Made by a program: the position numbers and the translations under genes. From NCBI RefSeq assembly GCF_016654005.1, contig NZ_JAEPWN010000012.1, positions 1-64,000 of the forward strand: 64,000 nt of DNA, written 5' to 3'. The notes beneath the pieces are model-generated. The model saw only the letters and a list, made by a program, of their open reading frames with translations. It was not told where the DNA came from and made no database searches. Positions 45,690 through 54,458 of this stretch are shown here, in pieces. This DNA comes from Brevundimonas nasdae (GTDB lineage Bacteria > Pseudomonadota > Alphaproteobacteria > Caulobacterales > Caulobacteraceae). Position 1 is the stretch's first letter, and the number at the start of each line of letters is the position of its first letter.

Positions 45690-46709
45690 TCAGGCCGGTT
45701 CTTCGGAAACGCGGACCAGCAGCTTGCCGTCGTGATCGCCGGTGAACAAGCGGTTCAGCGAAGTGACGGCCCCTTCCAGCCCGTCATCCACGTGCACCTT
45801 CCACTTCACCTGGCCATCGATCAGCCAGGGCGCCATTTCAGCAGCCATTTCCTGAGCGCGGTGCGCGTAGTCCAGGACCAGGAAGCCCTGCACGTCCAGC
45901 CGATGGGTGATGATGCGCGCGAAATTCGGCGACGGCGGCGCCTTGGTGGCGTTGTAGGACGAAACCAGACCACACACCGCCATGCGGCCATGCACCTTCA
46001 ACCGGTTGAAGACGGCGATCATGATGTCGCCGCCGACATTCTCGAAATTCAGATCCACGCCGTCCGGCGCCAGCCGGTCCAGCGCCTCGCCCACATCCTC
46101 GTTCTTGTAGTCGATGGCCGCGTCGAACCCCAGTTCGCCGGTCAGCCAGGCGCATTTCTCCGGTCCGCCTGCAATGCCGATGACCCGGCAGCCGCGCTGT
46201 TTGGCGATCTGACCGGCGATCGAGCCGACGGCGCCCGCCGCCGCCGATATCACCAGGGTCTCGCCTCCCTTGGCCTTGAGCACGTCGGTCACGCCGAAAT
46301 AGGCCGTCAGACCCGTCATGCCCAAAACCGACATATTGGCCGTCAACGGCAGGCCGGGCGCACGGTGGATCGGACGCAGCGCCTGCTCCCTGACCACGGC
46401 GTAGTCCGCCCAACCCCCCGACAGGGGTGATACGACGTCGCCGACACGGAACCGCGACGACCGCGTCGCCTCCACCACCCCCAGCGTCAGGCCGCGCATG
46501 ACCTCGCCCAGGGCGACCGGCGGCAGATAGCCTTCGGAATCATTCATCCATGTGCGGTTGGTCGGGTCCAGCGACAGATAGATGGTCCGAACCAGAACCT
46601 CCGATTCCTTCAAATCCGGGATCGGGCTCTCCACCAGCTCCAGATCGCCCTTTTTGATCAAGCCCTTGGGGCGCTGTCGCAGCACCCATTGTCTGTTCAT
46701 GCCGGCCAT
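45690..46709 (-). CDS. NADP-dependent medium-chain oxidoreductase
   Basis: A 339-residue MDR-superfamily enzyme of the curcumin/alkenal reductase type. The cofactor loop is VISAAAGAVGSIAGQIAKQRGCRVIGIAGG, then GVDLNFENVGGDIM. No zinc cysteines are present. I use ATG 46709 (MAGMNRQWVLRQ) since GGAGA stands 7 nt upstream; the frame upstream runs into the sRNA region. Likely role: reduction of reactive enones or alkenals. It is co-transcribed with the MaoC-like gene, and its upstream region holds the sRNA terminator. Confidence 0.88.
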   Translation of the reverse strand: MAGMNRQWVLRQRPKGLIKKGDLELVESPIPDLKESEVLVRTIYLSLDPTNRTWMNDSEGYLPPVALGEVMRGLTLGVVEATRSSRFRVGDVVSPLSGGWADYAVVREQALRPIHRAPGLPLTANMSVLGMTGLTAYFGVTDVLKAKGGETLVISAAAGAVGSIAGQIAKQRGCRVIGIAGGPEKCAWLTGELGFDAAIDYKNEDVGEALDRLAPDGVDLNFENVGGDIMIAVFNRLKVHGRMAVCGLVSSYNATKAPPSPNFARIITHRLDVQGFLVLDYAHRAQEMAAEMAPWLIDGQVKWKVHVDDGLEGAVTSLNRLFTGDHDGKLLVRVSEEPA

Positions 46710-46779
46710 CAGGCTTCTCCGCACGTTTCTCCCAACCGCCACCTTGGCCCGCCCGCACCACAGGGTCGAGACGACACGC

Positions 46780-46810
46780 AAAGAAAAAGGCGACCCAAGC
46801 GGGCCGCCTT
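46780..46810 (-). terminator. Intrinsic terminator of the candidate sRNA
   Basis: Read on the minus strand: AAGGCGGCCC (46810-46801), loop GCTT, GGGTCGCCTT (46796-46787), one G-U pair, then TTTCTTT. A strong, complete terminator 70 bp upstream of the next gene's start. Confidence 0.9.
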
Positions 46811-46895
46811 GAAGTGGCATCATCGAGAATGAGGCGCGGAGGCGACAGATTGGCTGTCGCCAATCTCAAGTCGGGGGGGCGTCGCCGCCTCCGCA
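46780..46895 (-). ncRNA. Candidate general-stress small RNA (GsrN-like) downstream of phyR
   Basis: No ORF covers this stretch. On the minus strand, a GGAAC-N16-CGTT promoter (46903-46927) should start a transcript near 46895. The RNA begins with GCGGAGGCG (46894-46886), which pairs perfectly with CGCCTCCGC (46844-46836). Inside this stem lie a run of seven C (46879-46873), predicted to be unpaired, and a 7-bp hairpin (46865-46859 / 46854-46848, GACA loop). After a 25-nt linker the terminator at 46780-46810 ends it, giving about 115 nt. A stress-sigma-dependent sRNA with a C-rich loop is known in Caulobacter as GsrN. Whether this is a homologue is inference from design and not sequence comparison. 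Confidence 0.6.
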
Positions 46896-46902
46896 GACCG
46901 AT

Positions 46903-46927
46903 AACGAGGCGTCAGAACACTGGTTCC
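46903..46927 (-). promoter_or_regulatory. EcfG-type promoter of the candidate sRNA
   Basis: On the minus strand GGAAC (46927-46923) and CGTT (46906-46903) stand 16 nt apart, exactly the architecture of the EcfG promoters at phyR and nepR in this window. It lies downstream of the phyR terminator and faces a region without ORF. Confidence 0.8.
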
Positions 46928-46983
46928 CCGGCGCATACGCTTTTTTCGAACCCATGCCGGATCATTTGGGTGAGACGCATGAA

Positions 46984-47014
46984 AAAGCCCCGTCGCCGAA
47001 GGGGACGGGGCTTT
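46984..47014 (-). terminator. Intrinsic terminator of phyR
   Basis: On the minus strand AAAGCCCCGTC (47014-47004) pairs with GACGGGGCTTT (46994-46984), followed by TTC. It separates phyR from the candidate sRNA. Confidence 0.9.
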
Positions 47015-47037
47015 CGCAATATGATCGAGGTGTCGCC

Positions 47038-47832
47038 TTATGCGGCTTCGCGCTGGCGCGACGGGTGGAAGAACAGCGCCTGGCTGATCGCCGCCTTCAC
47101 CGTTTCCGGCTGGAAGGGTTTGGTGATCAGGAAGGTCGGCTCAGGCCGTTCGCCGGTCAGCAACCGCTCGGGGAAGGCGGTGATGAAGATGACGGGGACA
47201 TCGAAGTCCTTGAGAATCTCCTTGACCGCATCAATGCCCGACGAACCATCGGCCAGTTGAATGTCGGCCAGGACCAAACCCGGACGATGGCGGGCCACGG
47301 CCTCGATGGCTTCGTCGTGGGTGGTGGCGGCGCCGGTCACGCGGTGGCCCAGCTCCTTCACCAGGCTTTGGATGTCGGCCGAGATGATGGCCTCGTCTTC
47401 GATGACCAGGACGTCCGTGGCCAGTTCGGCGTCGATGTCGGATTGGGCGTCGGCGATCAGACGTTCAACATCACGCGGGTCAGCGCCCAGGATCTGGGCG
47501 GCTTCGGAAGGGGTGAAGCCTTCCAGCGCAGTCAGAAGGAAGGCCTGACGCGAACGCGGCGCGATCAGCAGCAGGCGGCGGGACGCATCGTCGCGGCCTT
47601 CGGTCGGTCCCTTGTCTTCCAACTGAGCGCCTGTGGCGGACCAGATGGTGTGGAAGACGTGATACAGGGCGACGCGCGGCGTCATTTCGGGAGACAGCTG
47701 CTGTTCGCCAGCCGCCAGGGCCTCAAGCGCTACGCGTACATAATTATCGCCCGTCGCCTGATCGCCGGTTAGCGCCCGCGCGTAACGGCGGACGTAAGGC
47801 AGGTGAGGCGCAAGTCTAGCCAGAAGGCTCAT
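47038..47832 (-). CDS. phyR: General stress response anti-anti-sigma regulator PhyR
   Basis: A 264-residue protein. Residues 1-135 mimic an ECF sigma factor (sigma2-like PYVRRYARALTGDQATGDNYV, sigma4-like LTALEGFTPSEAAQILG). Residues 140-258 form a receiver with D190 as phospho-acceptor (LVLADIQLADGSSG) and K238 (ITKPF). When phosphorylated it binds NepR and frees EcfG. It diverges from nepR, and both directions carry an EcfG promoter, so the system is autoregulated. ATG at 47832 is used; the upstream frame is not related. It ends in a strong terminator, then the candidate sRNA. Confidence 0.95.
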   Translation of the reverse strand: MSLLARLAPHLPYVRRYARALTGDQATGDNYVRVALEALAAGEQQLSPEMTPRVALYHVFHTIWSATGAQLEDKGPTEGRDDASRRLLLIAPRSRQAFLLTALEGFTPSEAAQILGADPRDVERLIADAQSDIDAELATDVLVIEDEAIISADIQSLVKELGHRVTGAATTHDEAIEAVARHRPGLVLADIQLADGSSGIDAVKEILKDFDVPVIFITAFPERLLTGERPEPTFLITKPFQPETVKAAISQALFFHPSRQREAA

Positions 47833-47893
47833 TCCGGTTTTTCCCCGACTAATCGGCCCTCTCGATCCGCGAGAAAGCGCTACAGCGAACAGA

Positions 47894-47918
47894 AACGTAT
47901 TGGACACGGCACGGTTCC
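47894..47918 (-). promoter_or_regulatory. EcfG-dependent promoter of phyR
   Basis: On the minus strand GGAAC (47918-47914), 16 nt, CGTT (47897-47894). This matches the alphaproteobacterial general-stress promoter. phyR starts about 62 nt further on. Confidence 0.85.
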
Positions 47919-47958
47919 ATATCATCAGAGAAGCTTGAGCATTAAAAGCGATTGATGC

Positions 47959-47983
47959 GGAACCGTGCAGGGTGGCGGGCGTT
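47959..47983 (+). promoter_or_regulatory. EcfG-dependent promoter of nepR-ecfG
   Basis: GGAAC (47959-47963), 16 nt, CGTT (47980-47983) on the plus strand, 48 bp before the nepR start. It is the divergent counterpart of the phyR promoter. Confidence 0.85.
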
Positions 47984-48031
47984 AAGCCTGCTGCATTTCT
48001 GCACTGCAGTTGGGTGGGCGGTGTTCTGTCT

Positions 48032-48235
48032 ATGATTGATTCTACTGAGACTTCGCGGCGCACGGACGTCGACGAGCATGATGAGGTGGTGCTCGAAGAA
48101 GCCCGACTGCGCCAGCAGGCCATCGGGGTGAAGCTGCGTCATATGTTCGATGAAGTGGTGAATGAGCCGGTTCCGGACGAGTTTCTCGACATCTTGCGAC
48201 GAGCCGATGAACGCTCGTCTGGGGGCGCCGCATGA
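48032..48235 (+). CDS. nepR: Anti-sigma factor NepR
   Basis: A 67-residue acidic helical protein that sequesters the stress sigma factor until PhyR~P takes its place. The core IGVKLRHMFDEVVNEPVPDEFLDILRRAD (residues 31-59) matches the two-helix binding region of NepR. ATG at 48032 gives a length close to that of Caulobacter NepR. Its stop overlaps the ecfG start (ATGA), coupling anti-sigma and sigma synthesis. Confidence 0.93.
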   Translation: MIDSTETSRRTDVDEHDEVVLEEARLRQQAIGVKLRHMFDEVVNEPVPDEFLDILRRADERSSGGAA

Positions 48236-48843
48236 GCACCTCGCGCCTGGGCGCTGCGCCCAAGCCTCCGTCGGCGGACGATAACGCCTTCAAACATGAG
48301 CTTGTCGCGCTGATTCCGCATCTGCGGGCCTTCGCCCGAACCCTGACCGGCGATCCGACAGCCGCCGACGATCTGGCGCAGGACGCCATGATGAAGGCCT
48401 GGGACGCCCGCGCCAGCTATCAGATGGGCACAAACATGAAGGCCTGGACCTTCATGATCCTGCGCAACCAGTTCTATTCCGAAAAGCGCCGGTCGTGGCG
48501 CCAGTCGCAACTGGACCAGGAAGCCGCCGAACGCACCCTAGTCGCCGTCGACGACCCGGAAGCCCCGGTCGCCCTGGACGAATTGCGTCAGGCCCTGAAA
48601 ACCCTGCCCGAAGAACAGCGCGAAGCCCTGATTCTGGTGGGTGCCGGCGGCTTCGCCTACGAAGAGGCGGCCGAGATCTGCGGATGCGCCGTCGGCACGG
48701 TCAAGAGCCGCGTCAGCCGTGCGCGCCGCGCCCTTCAGGCCACGCTGGAACGGGGCGGCTATGACCGTGACGGCAAGGCGGCGGGCGACGCCATGCGCAG
48801 CATTCTGGGAGAAGCCGACCGCCTAAGCGGCGCGCGTGGCTAG
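48232..48843 (+). CDS. ecfG: General stress response ECF sigma factor (EcfG/SigT)
   Basis: A 203-residue sigma factor of the ECF15 group. Region 2 contains LIPHLRAFARTLTGDPTAADDLAQDAMMKAWDA, region 4 contains LKTLPEEQREALILVGAGGFAYEEAAEICGCAVGTVKSRVSRAR. It recognises GGAAC-N16-CGTT promoters, four of which lie within 4 kb. It is translated from a start that overlaps nepR. The Caulobacter name is sigT. Confidence 0.95.
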   Translation: MSTSRLGAAPKPPSADDNAFKHELVALIPHLRAFARTLTGDPTAADDLAQDAMMKAWDARASYQMGTNMKAWTFMILRNQFYSEKRRSWRQSQLDQEAAERTLVAVDDPEAPVALDELRQALKTLPEEQREALILVGAGGFAYEEAAEICGCAVGTVKSRVSRARRALQATLERGGYDRDGKAAGDAMRSILGEADRLSGARG

Positions 48844-48849
48844 ACCTCA

Positions 48850-50658
48850 TTGTCCGTGAACGCGAAGTCGTCGGGGCACGGAAACGTCCAACGGCGAACG
48901 CCGGAGTTTTCACGCGGCCGGGGTTCCGAACGATTCCAGGGCATCCGGTTTCGACTGGGCGTCGCGATGGCGGCCGCCCTGCTGCCGATCTTCATCCTGA
49001 GCCTGATCCAGACGCAGGCCGACTTTCGGCAACAGGCGCAGGACCGGCAGGTCGGACTGCAACTGGCCGCCGAACGTTCCGCCGACAACGCCAAGGCGCA
49101 GTTGGACAGCGCCCATATCCTGCTGCGCGCCCTGGCGCCGGACGCGATGGGCCCCTACTGCGCTTCCCGCCTGACCGCCCTGGTGAACCAGCTTGAGGGC
49201 TATGAAGGCCTTTACAGGCTGAACGCAGGGGGACAGGCCATCTGCGCCTCCGGCCGCAGCGACGGCGCAAGGTCGGACGTGGCCCCCGCGTCCGAAGCCC
49301 CCTGGTTCCGGCGACTGAAAGGCGGCGAAAGCCTGGTGGTGGAGCGAGCGCCCGCCAGTTCCGGCTATCAGGCCGCGCTGATCATCGCCATCCGCGCGGA
49401 ACGGCCGATGGGCGCGTTCGACGGCGCCATGGCGGCGGTCATTCCGCTGTCAGTCCTGCAGCCGAACACCCATGACCGCGCCCTGCCCGCAGGTTCCGAC
49501 GCCGCCATCGCCGATTCCACGGGACGGCTTCTGGTCGCCAGCAATCCTGAGGCCTTCGTCCTGAACCAGAGCGGCAAGGTCGGCAGTTGGATCAAACGCG
49601 CCAGCGAACACGGCTCGTCGGTGTTCGAGGCCAGGGACACCGGCGGGCACCGGCGTGATTATTCCGCGGCGCCCCTGGCCGGCGGCGACCTGTACGCCCT
49701 GCTGTCCGCCCCCGCACCCGTCCTGCTGTCCTGGGCGCGGCTCAATCCGATCAGCACCCTGCTCTTGCCCCTGGGCGCCTGGCTGACGGCGTTTGCGGCG
49801 GTGATGCTGTTGTCGGAGCGCATCTTCATCCGCTGGCTGGACTATCTGGAGCGGGTCGCAGCCATCTACGCCAAGGGCCGGTTCTCGGTGCGTCCGCTGC
49901 AGGCGATGAATGCTCCGTCCGAAATCCGCGTCATGGCCAAGACCCTGGACGAGATGGCCGAGGCCATCACCGAGCGCGACATCGAACTGAATGCCTCGCT
50001 GGCGGAAAAGGACGCGCTGATGCGCGAGATCCACCACCGGGTGAAGAACAACCTGCAGATCATCTCGTCCCTGCTGTCGATGCAGCAGCGCGCCCTGACG
50101 GACGCCCCGGCCAAGGCTGCGCTGGGGGATACGCGCCAGCGGATTTCAGCCCTGGCCCTGATCTATCGCACCCTTTACCAGAGCGAGGACATCCGCCACG
50201 CCGACGCCAAGGTCTTCCTGACCGAACTGGTCGGCCAGTTGATCGCCAGCGAGGCGGGGCGCGGCCCCTTGGTCACCAGTTCGGTGGAGGCCGACAGCCT
50301 GTTTGTCGACCCGGACAAGCTGGCGCCCCTGGCCCTGTGGCTGGTCGAGGCGGTGACCAACGCTCAGAAACACGCCTTCGCCGGGCGCGGCGGCGAACTC
50401 AAAGTCCGCTTCAAGGTCAATGGCGACACCAGCCTGCTGGAGGTCGAGGACGACGGTCCCGGCGCCGCCGGGATCGCAGAGGCCGGGGTGGGCCGCACCC
50501 TGATGGGGGCCTTCGCCAAACAGCTGCGCGGCGAGGCCGAAATCGTCGAGGCGCCGTCAGGCGGCGCCATCGCCCGCATGACCTTTGTGACCCCTGAGGC
50601 CCTGACGCCCAACGATCCGACCGACAAGGCCGGAACCGCCGCCAAAGCGTCGCGTTAG
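48850..50658 (+). CDS. phyK: General stress response sensor kinase PhyK (HisKA_2/HWE type)
   Basis: A 602-residue membrane kinase. One membrane segment lies near residues 38-56 (LGVAMAAALLPIFILSLIQ) and a second near 300-320 (LLPLGAWLTAFAAVMLL), enclosing a periplasmic sensor region. A HAMP-like linker and a HisKA_2 domain follow, with REIHHRVKNNLQIISSLL and H396 as the likely phospho-acceptor. The C-terminal ATPase contains WLVEAVTNAQKHAF and VEDDGPGAAG. The start is unclear: TTG 48850 or GTG 48856, neither with a good ribosome binding site, so translation may depend on ecfG. It should act on PhyR. Confidence 0.9.
   Translation: MSVNAKSSGHGNVQRRTPEFSRGRGSERFQGIRFRLGVAMAAALLPIFILSLIQTQADFRQQAQDRQVGLQLAAERSADNAKAQLDSAHILLRALAPDAMGPYCASRLTALVNQLEGYEGLYRLNAGGQAICASGRSDGARSDVAPASEAPWFRRLKGGESLVVERAPASSGYQAALIIAIRAERPMGAFDGAMAAVIPLSVLQPNTHDRALPAGSDAAIADSTGRLLVASNPEAFVLNQSGKVGSWIKRASEHGSSVFEARDTGGHRRDYSAAPLAGGDLYALLSAPAPVLLSWARLNPISTLLLPLGAWLTAFAAVMLLSERIFIRWLDYLERVAAIYAKGRFSVRPLQAMNAPSEIRVMAKTLDEMAEAITERDIELNASLAEKDALMREIHHRVKNNLQIISSLLSMQQRALTDAPAKAALGDTRQRISALALIYRTLYQSEDIRHADAKVFLTELVGQLIASEAGRGPLVTSSVEADSLFVDPDKLAPLALWLVEAVTNAQKHAFAGRGGELKVRFKVNGDTSLLEVEDDGPGAAGIAEAGVGRTLMGAFAKQLRGEAEIVEAPSGGAIARMTFVTPEALTPNDPTDKAGTAAKASR
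50632..50656 (+). promoter_or_regulatory. EcfG-type promoter inside the end of phyK, facing the entericidin gene
   Basis: GGAAC (50632-50636), 16 nt, CGTT (50653-50656), with the phyK stop at 50656-50658. A start near 50663 would give a leader of about 40 nt to the entericidin ATG at 50706. Confidence 0.75.
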
Positions 50659-50705
50659 ACCAGCGAACCGACGCCCCTCGACGTCGGCAATCTGGAGAGA
50701 CACCC

Positions 50706-50843
50706 ATGCGCAAGATCTTTATTCTGGTCGCCGCCGCCGCAGCCCTGACCACCGCCGCCTGCAACACGGTTGAAGGCGTGGGCCGCGACACCGCCGCCGC
50801 CGGCCACGCCGTCACCGGCGCCGCCCAGGACGCCAAGAACTAA
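50706..50843 (+). CDS. Entericidin-type small lipoprotein
   Basis: A 45-residue peptide: lipoprotein signal MRKIFILVAAAAALTTAAC, then NTVEGVGRDTAAAGHAVTGA, the entericidin A/B pattern. ATG at 50706 with GGAGAGA 5 nt upstream. In E. coli entericidin B is under the stationary-phase sigma factor; here an EcfG promoter lies directly ahead, which fits a stress-induced envelope toxin or membrane-structuring peptide. It ends 35 nt before a terminator. Confidence 0.9.
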   Translation: MRKIFILVAAAAALTTAACNTVEGVGRDTAAAGHAVTGAAQDAKN

Positions 50844-50878
50844 TCCGCACGCGGCCTCGCCGCGCCAAAGACGCTTGC

Positions 50879-50902
50879 AAGGCCCCGCTCCGTCGGGGCC
50901 TT
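50879..50902 (+). terminator. Terminator of the entericidin gene
   Basis: AAGGCCCCG (50879-50887) and CGGGGCCTT (50894-50902) with a 6-nt loop, followed by GTTCGTTT. Confidence 0.8.
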
Positions 50903-50933
50903 GTTCGTTTCAAGACCGCCTCAGGAGATCGCT

Positions 50934-52388
50934 GTGAACCAGACCGCCCGCAACGCCGGCCTCGCCCTGCTGAAACAGCACGCCCTGATCGCTGGAGAAC
51001 CGATCCCTGCGAAGGGCGGCGGCATCGCCGTGGACGATCCGGCGACCGGCGACATCATCGGCCACGTCCCCGATCTGGGCGCCAAGGAAACCGAGGCCGC
51101 CATCCAGGCCGCCGCCGACGCCTTCACCGACTGGTCCCGTTCCGATCCGCACAAGCGCGCAGCCTTCCTACGCGCCTGGGCCGCCTTGATCGATGAGAAC
51201 ACCGAAGGTCTGGGCGCCCTGATGGCGCTGGAGAACGGCAAGCCGTTCGAAGAGGCCAAGGGCGAGGTCGCCTACGCCAACAGCTTCCTGAAATGGTTCG
51301 CCGGTCAGGCCGAGCGGCTGATCGGCGAGACGCAGGACAGCCCCCTGGGCCATCTGATCCTGACCTATCGCGAGGCGATCGGGCCGTGCGCCCTGATCAC
51401 GCCGTGGAACTTCCCCGCCGCCATGCTGACGCGCAAGCTGGGCCCGGCCTTCGCCGCAGGCTGCACCGCCGTGGTCAAGCCCGCCAGCCAGACCCCCTTC
51501 ACCGCCATCGCCCTGGCGGAACTGGCCTATCAGGCAGGACTGCCCAAGGGCGCCCTGTCCATCGTGACGGGCGACGCCGCGACCATCGGCAAGGTGCTGA
51601 CCGACAGTCCCCTGATCCGCAAGCTGAGCTTCACCGGCTCGACCGGCGTGGGCCGCAAGCTGGCCGAACAGTGCGCCCCGACGCTGAAGCGGGTGTCGAT
51701 GGAGTTGGGCGGCGCCGCGCCCCTGATCGTCTTCGCCGACGCCGATCTGGATCTGGCGGTCGCCGAAACCATCAAGGGCAAGTTCAGGAACTCCGGCCAG
51801 ACCTGCGTCTGCCCCAACCGCGTCTATGTCGAACGTGCGGTCGCCGAGGCCTATGCCGAAAAGCTGGCCGCCGAGGTGGCCAGGATCAAGGTCGGCGCCG
51901 CCTTCGACGAAGGCGTCAAGGTCGGCCCGCTGATCGAGGAAAAGGCCATCGACAAGGTCGAGAAGCACGTCGCGGCGGTCAGGGCCGATGGCGGCAAGGT
52001 GCTGACCGGCGGATCACGCCATGAACTGGGCGGGCGTTTCTTCCAGCCGACGGTGACCCTGGGCGGCGACGACGAACTGTTCCGTGAGGAAGAGACCTTT
52101 GGCCCGATGATCCCCGTCTTCGCCTTCGACACCGAAGACGAGGCGCTGGAGAAGGCCAACGCCAGCGAGTTCGGGTTGGCGTCCTATCTGTTCACCCGCG
52201 ACCTGGACCGGGCCATGCGGTTTTCGCGCGGGATCGAGGCGGGGATGTGCGGGGTCAACACCGGCCTGATCTCCACCGCCGTGGCCCCGTTCGGCGGGGT
52301 CAAGCAGTCCGGCTATGGCCGCGAAGGCTCGATCCACGGCATCGACGAATATGTGGACATCAAGACGGTGACCCTGGCGCTGAAATAG
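50934..52388 (+). CDS. gabD: Succinate-semialdehyde dehydrogenase (NAD(P)-dependent)
   Basis: A 484-residue aldehyde dehydrogenase of the GabD subgroup. The catalytic Cys is C291 in FRNSGQTCVCPNR and the general base is E257 in MELGGAAP. The cofactor loop is FTGSTGVGRKLAEQ, and the start segment is ITPWNFPAAMLTRK. It probably oxidises succinate semialdehyde to succinate, feeding the TCA cycle; other aldehydes cannot be excluded. GTG at 50934 is chosen because AGGAG lies 6 nt before it; an upstream TTG lies in the terminator. Confidence 0.88.
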   Translation: MNQTARNAGLALLKQHALIAGEPIPAKGGGIAVDDPATGDIIGHVPDLGAKETEAAIQAAADAFTDWSRSDPHKRAAFLRAWAALIDENTEGLGALMALENGKPFEEAKGEVAYANSFLKWFAGQAERLIGETQDSPLGHLILTYREAIGPCALITPWNFPAAMLTRKLGPAFAAGCTAVVKPASQTPFTAIALAELAYQAGLPKGALSIVTGDAATIGKVLTDSPLIRKLSFTGSTGVGRKLAEQCAPTLKRVSMELGGAAPLIVFADADLDLAVAETIKGKFRNSGQTCVCPNRVYVERAVAEAYAEKLAAEVARIKVGAAFDEGVKVGPLIEEKAIDKVEKHVAAVRADGGKVLTGGSRHELGGRFFQPTVTLGGDDELFREEETFGPMIPVFAFDTEDEALEKANASEFGLASYLFTRDLDRAMRFSRGIEAGMCGVNTGLISTAVAPFGGVKQSGYGREGSIHGIDEYVDIKTVTLALK

Positions 52389-52416
52389 GCGCATTTCAGA
52401 CCAGAATCCGGGCGTC

Positions 52417-53217
52417 TCAGACGGTCAGGGAGATACCCGGCGCACCCAGATCCTTGGCCGCGTCCTCGACCTGTTTCAGGGCCTCGGCGGCGGCTTTTTC
52501 CGCCTCGACGCCGTCGCGTTGCTTGGCCGGATCCGCCTTGGCCGCAGCCGCCGACTTGGCCAGGCTCTTGATGCGGTTGGCCAGGTTACGGACGTCCGAC
52601 AGAAACTCGCGGTCGGCCTTGGCGGCCTCACCGTGGCGCGCGGCCTCGGCGAACCTGACCTCGGCCTCCTGGGCCATGCGCTTGTAGGGATTGGTTTCGG
52701 CGCGCGGGTCCGCCGGGTTGGCCGCGGCCTCCTTGTCGCCGTCGCCGGTTTTCTCGTCGGGCTCAGCCGATGTCGTCTGGGCGTTCTGGGCGTTGGCCCC
52801 CGCCTCGGCGCCGTCGCCCGATGCGGCCTGAGCTGACGCGGCATCTGGCGATGAGGCGGTCGCGGACGCCGGGGCGGGCGTCGCCCCCAGATCACCAACA
52901 GAGCCGCCTGCGCCGGTGTAGCCCTTGACCGCAGACTTCAGCTCGCGCGCCAGTTGGGCCAGCACCTTGGGATCGACCGAACCGCTCATCTGCAACATCC
53001 GCAGGCGGGCCTTGATCTGATCCACCTTCTGTTTGGCGGCGGCCTTGCGCTGTTCCGACGCCTGGCTGGAGGAGGCCGAGTTCATGTGTTTCAGCGTCGC
53101 CACCGCCGACCGGGCGTCACGCAGCTTGGTCTCGGTGCGATCCTGGGCGGCCTTTTCGCGCTGGGCGCGGCCTTCGGCCAGGACATTGACCAGGGATGCG
53201 GCGGACGAGACGTTCAT
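52417..53217 (-). CDS. Ala-rich coiled-coil protein of unknown function
   Basis: A 266-residue protein without signal peptide. Residues 1-110 (REKAAQDRTETKLRDARSAV, KQKVDQIKARLRML) and 180-260 are charged, Ala-rich helices likely to form coiled coils. Between them is a low-complexity Ala/Ser/Asp/Thr stretch (about 105-165). No catalytic motif seen. It is divergent from obgE, with 87 bp between starts. Confidence 0.6.
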   Translation of the reverse strand: MNVSSAASLVNVLAEGRAQREKAAQDRTETKLRDARSAVATLKHMNSASSSQASEQRKAAAKQKVDQIKARLRMLQMSGSVDPKVLAQLARELKSAVKGYTGAGGSVGDLGATPAPASATASSPDAASAQAASGDGAEAGANAQNAQTTSAEPDEKTGDGDKEAAANPADPRAETNPYKRMAQEAEVRFAEAARHGEAAKADREFLSDVRNLANRIKSLAKSAAAAKADPAKQRDGVEAEKAAAEALKQVEDAAKDLGAPGISLTV

Positions 53218-53256
53218 GGGCGAAGAGTCTGGACCGCACCGCTTAATGACCTGTGA

Positions 53257-54351
<1,095 letters not shown>

Positions 54352-54374
54352 TCCGCCGTCCGCCCTGAAATCAG

Positions 54375-54407
54375 AAATCGCCGCCCGCCCGAGCAGGCGG
54401 CGATTTT
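54375..54407 (+). terminator. Intrinsic terminator of obgE
   Basis: An 11-bp stem (54375-54385 / 54396-54406) ending in TTTT, 24 nt past the obgE stop. Confidence 0.85.
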
Positions 54408-54458
54408 CGATGCTATGGCTTGGCCTCGTCCGAGGTGAAGCTGGAGCGTTCGGCCCTG

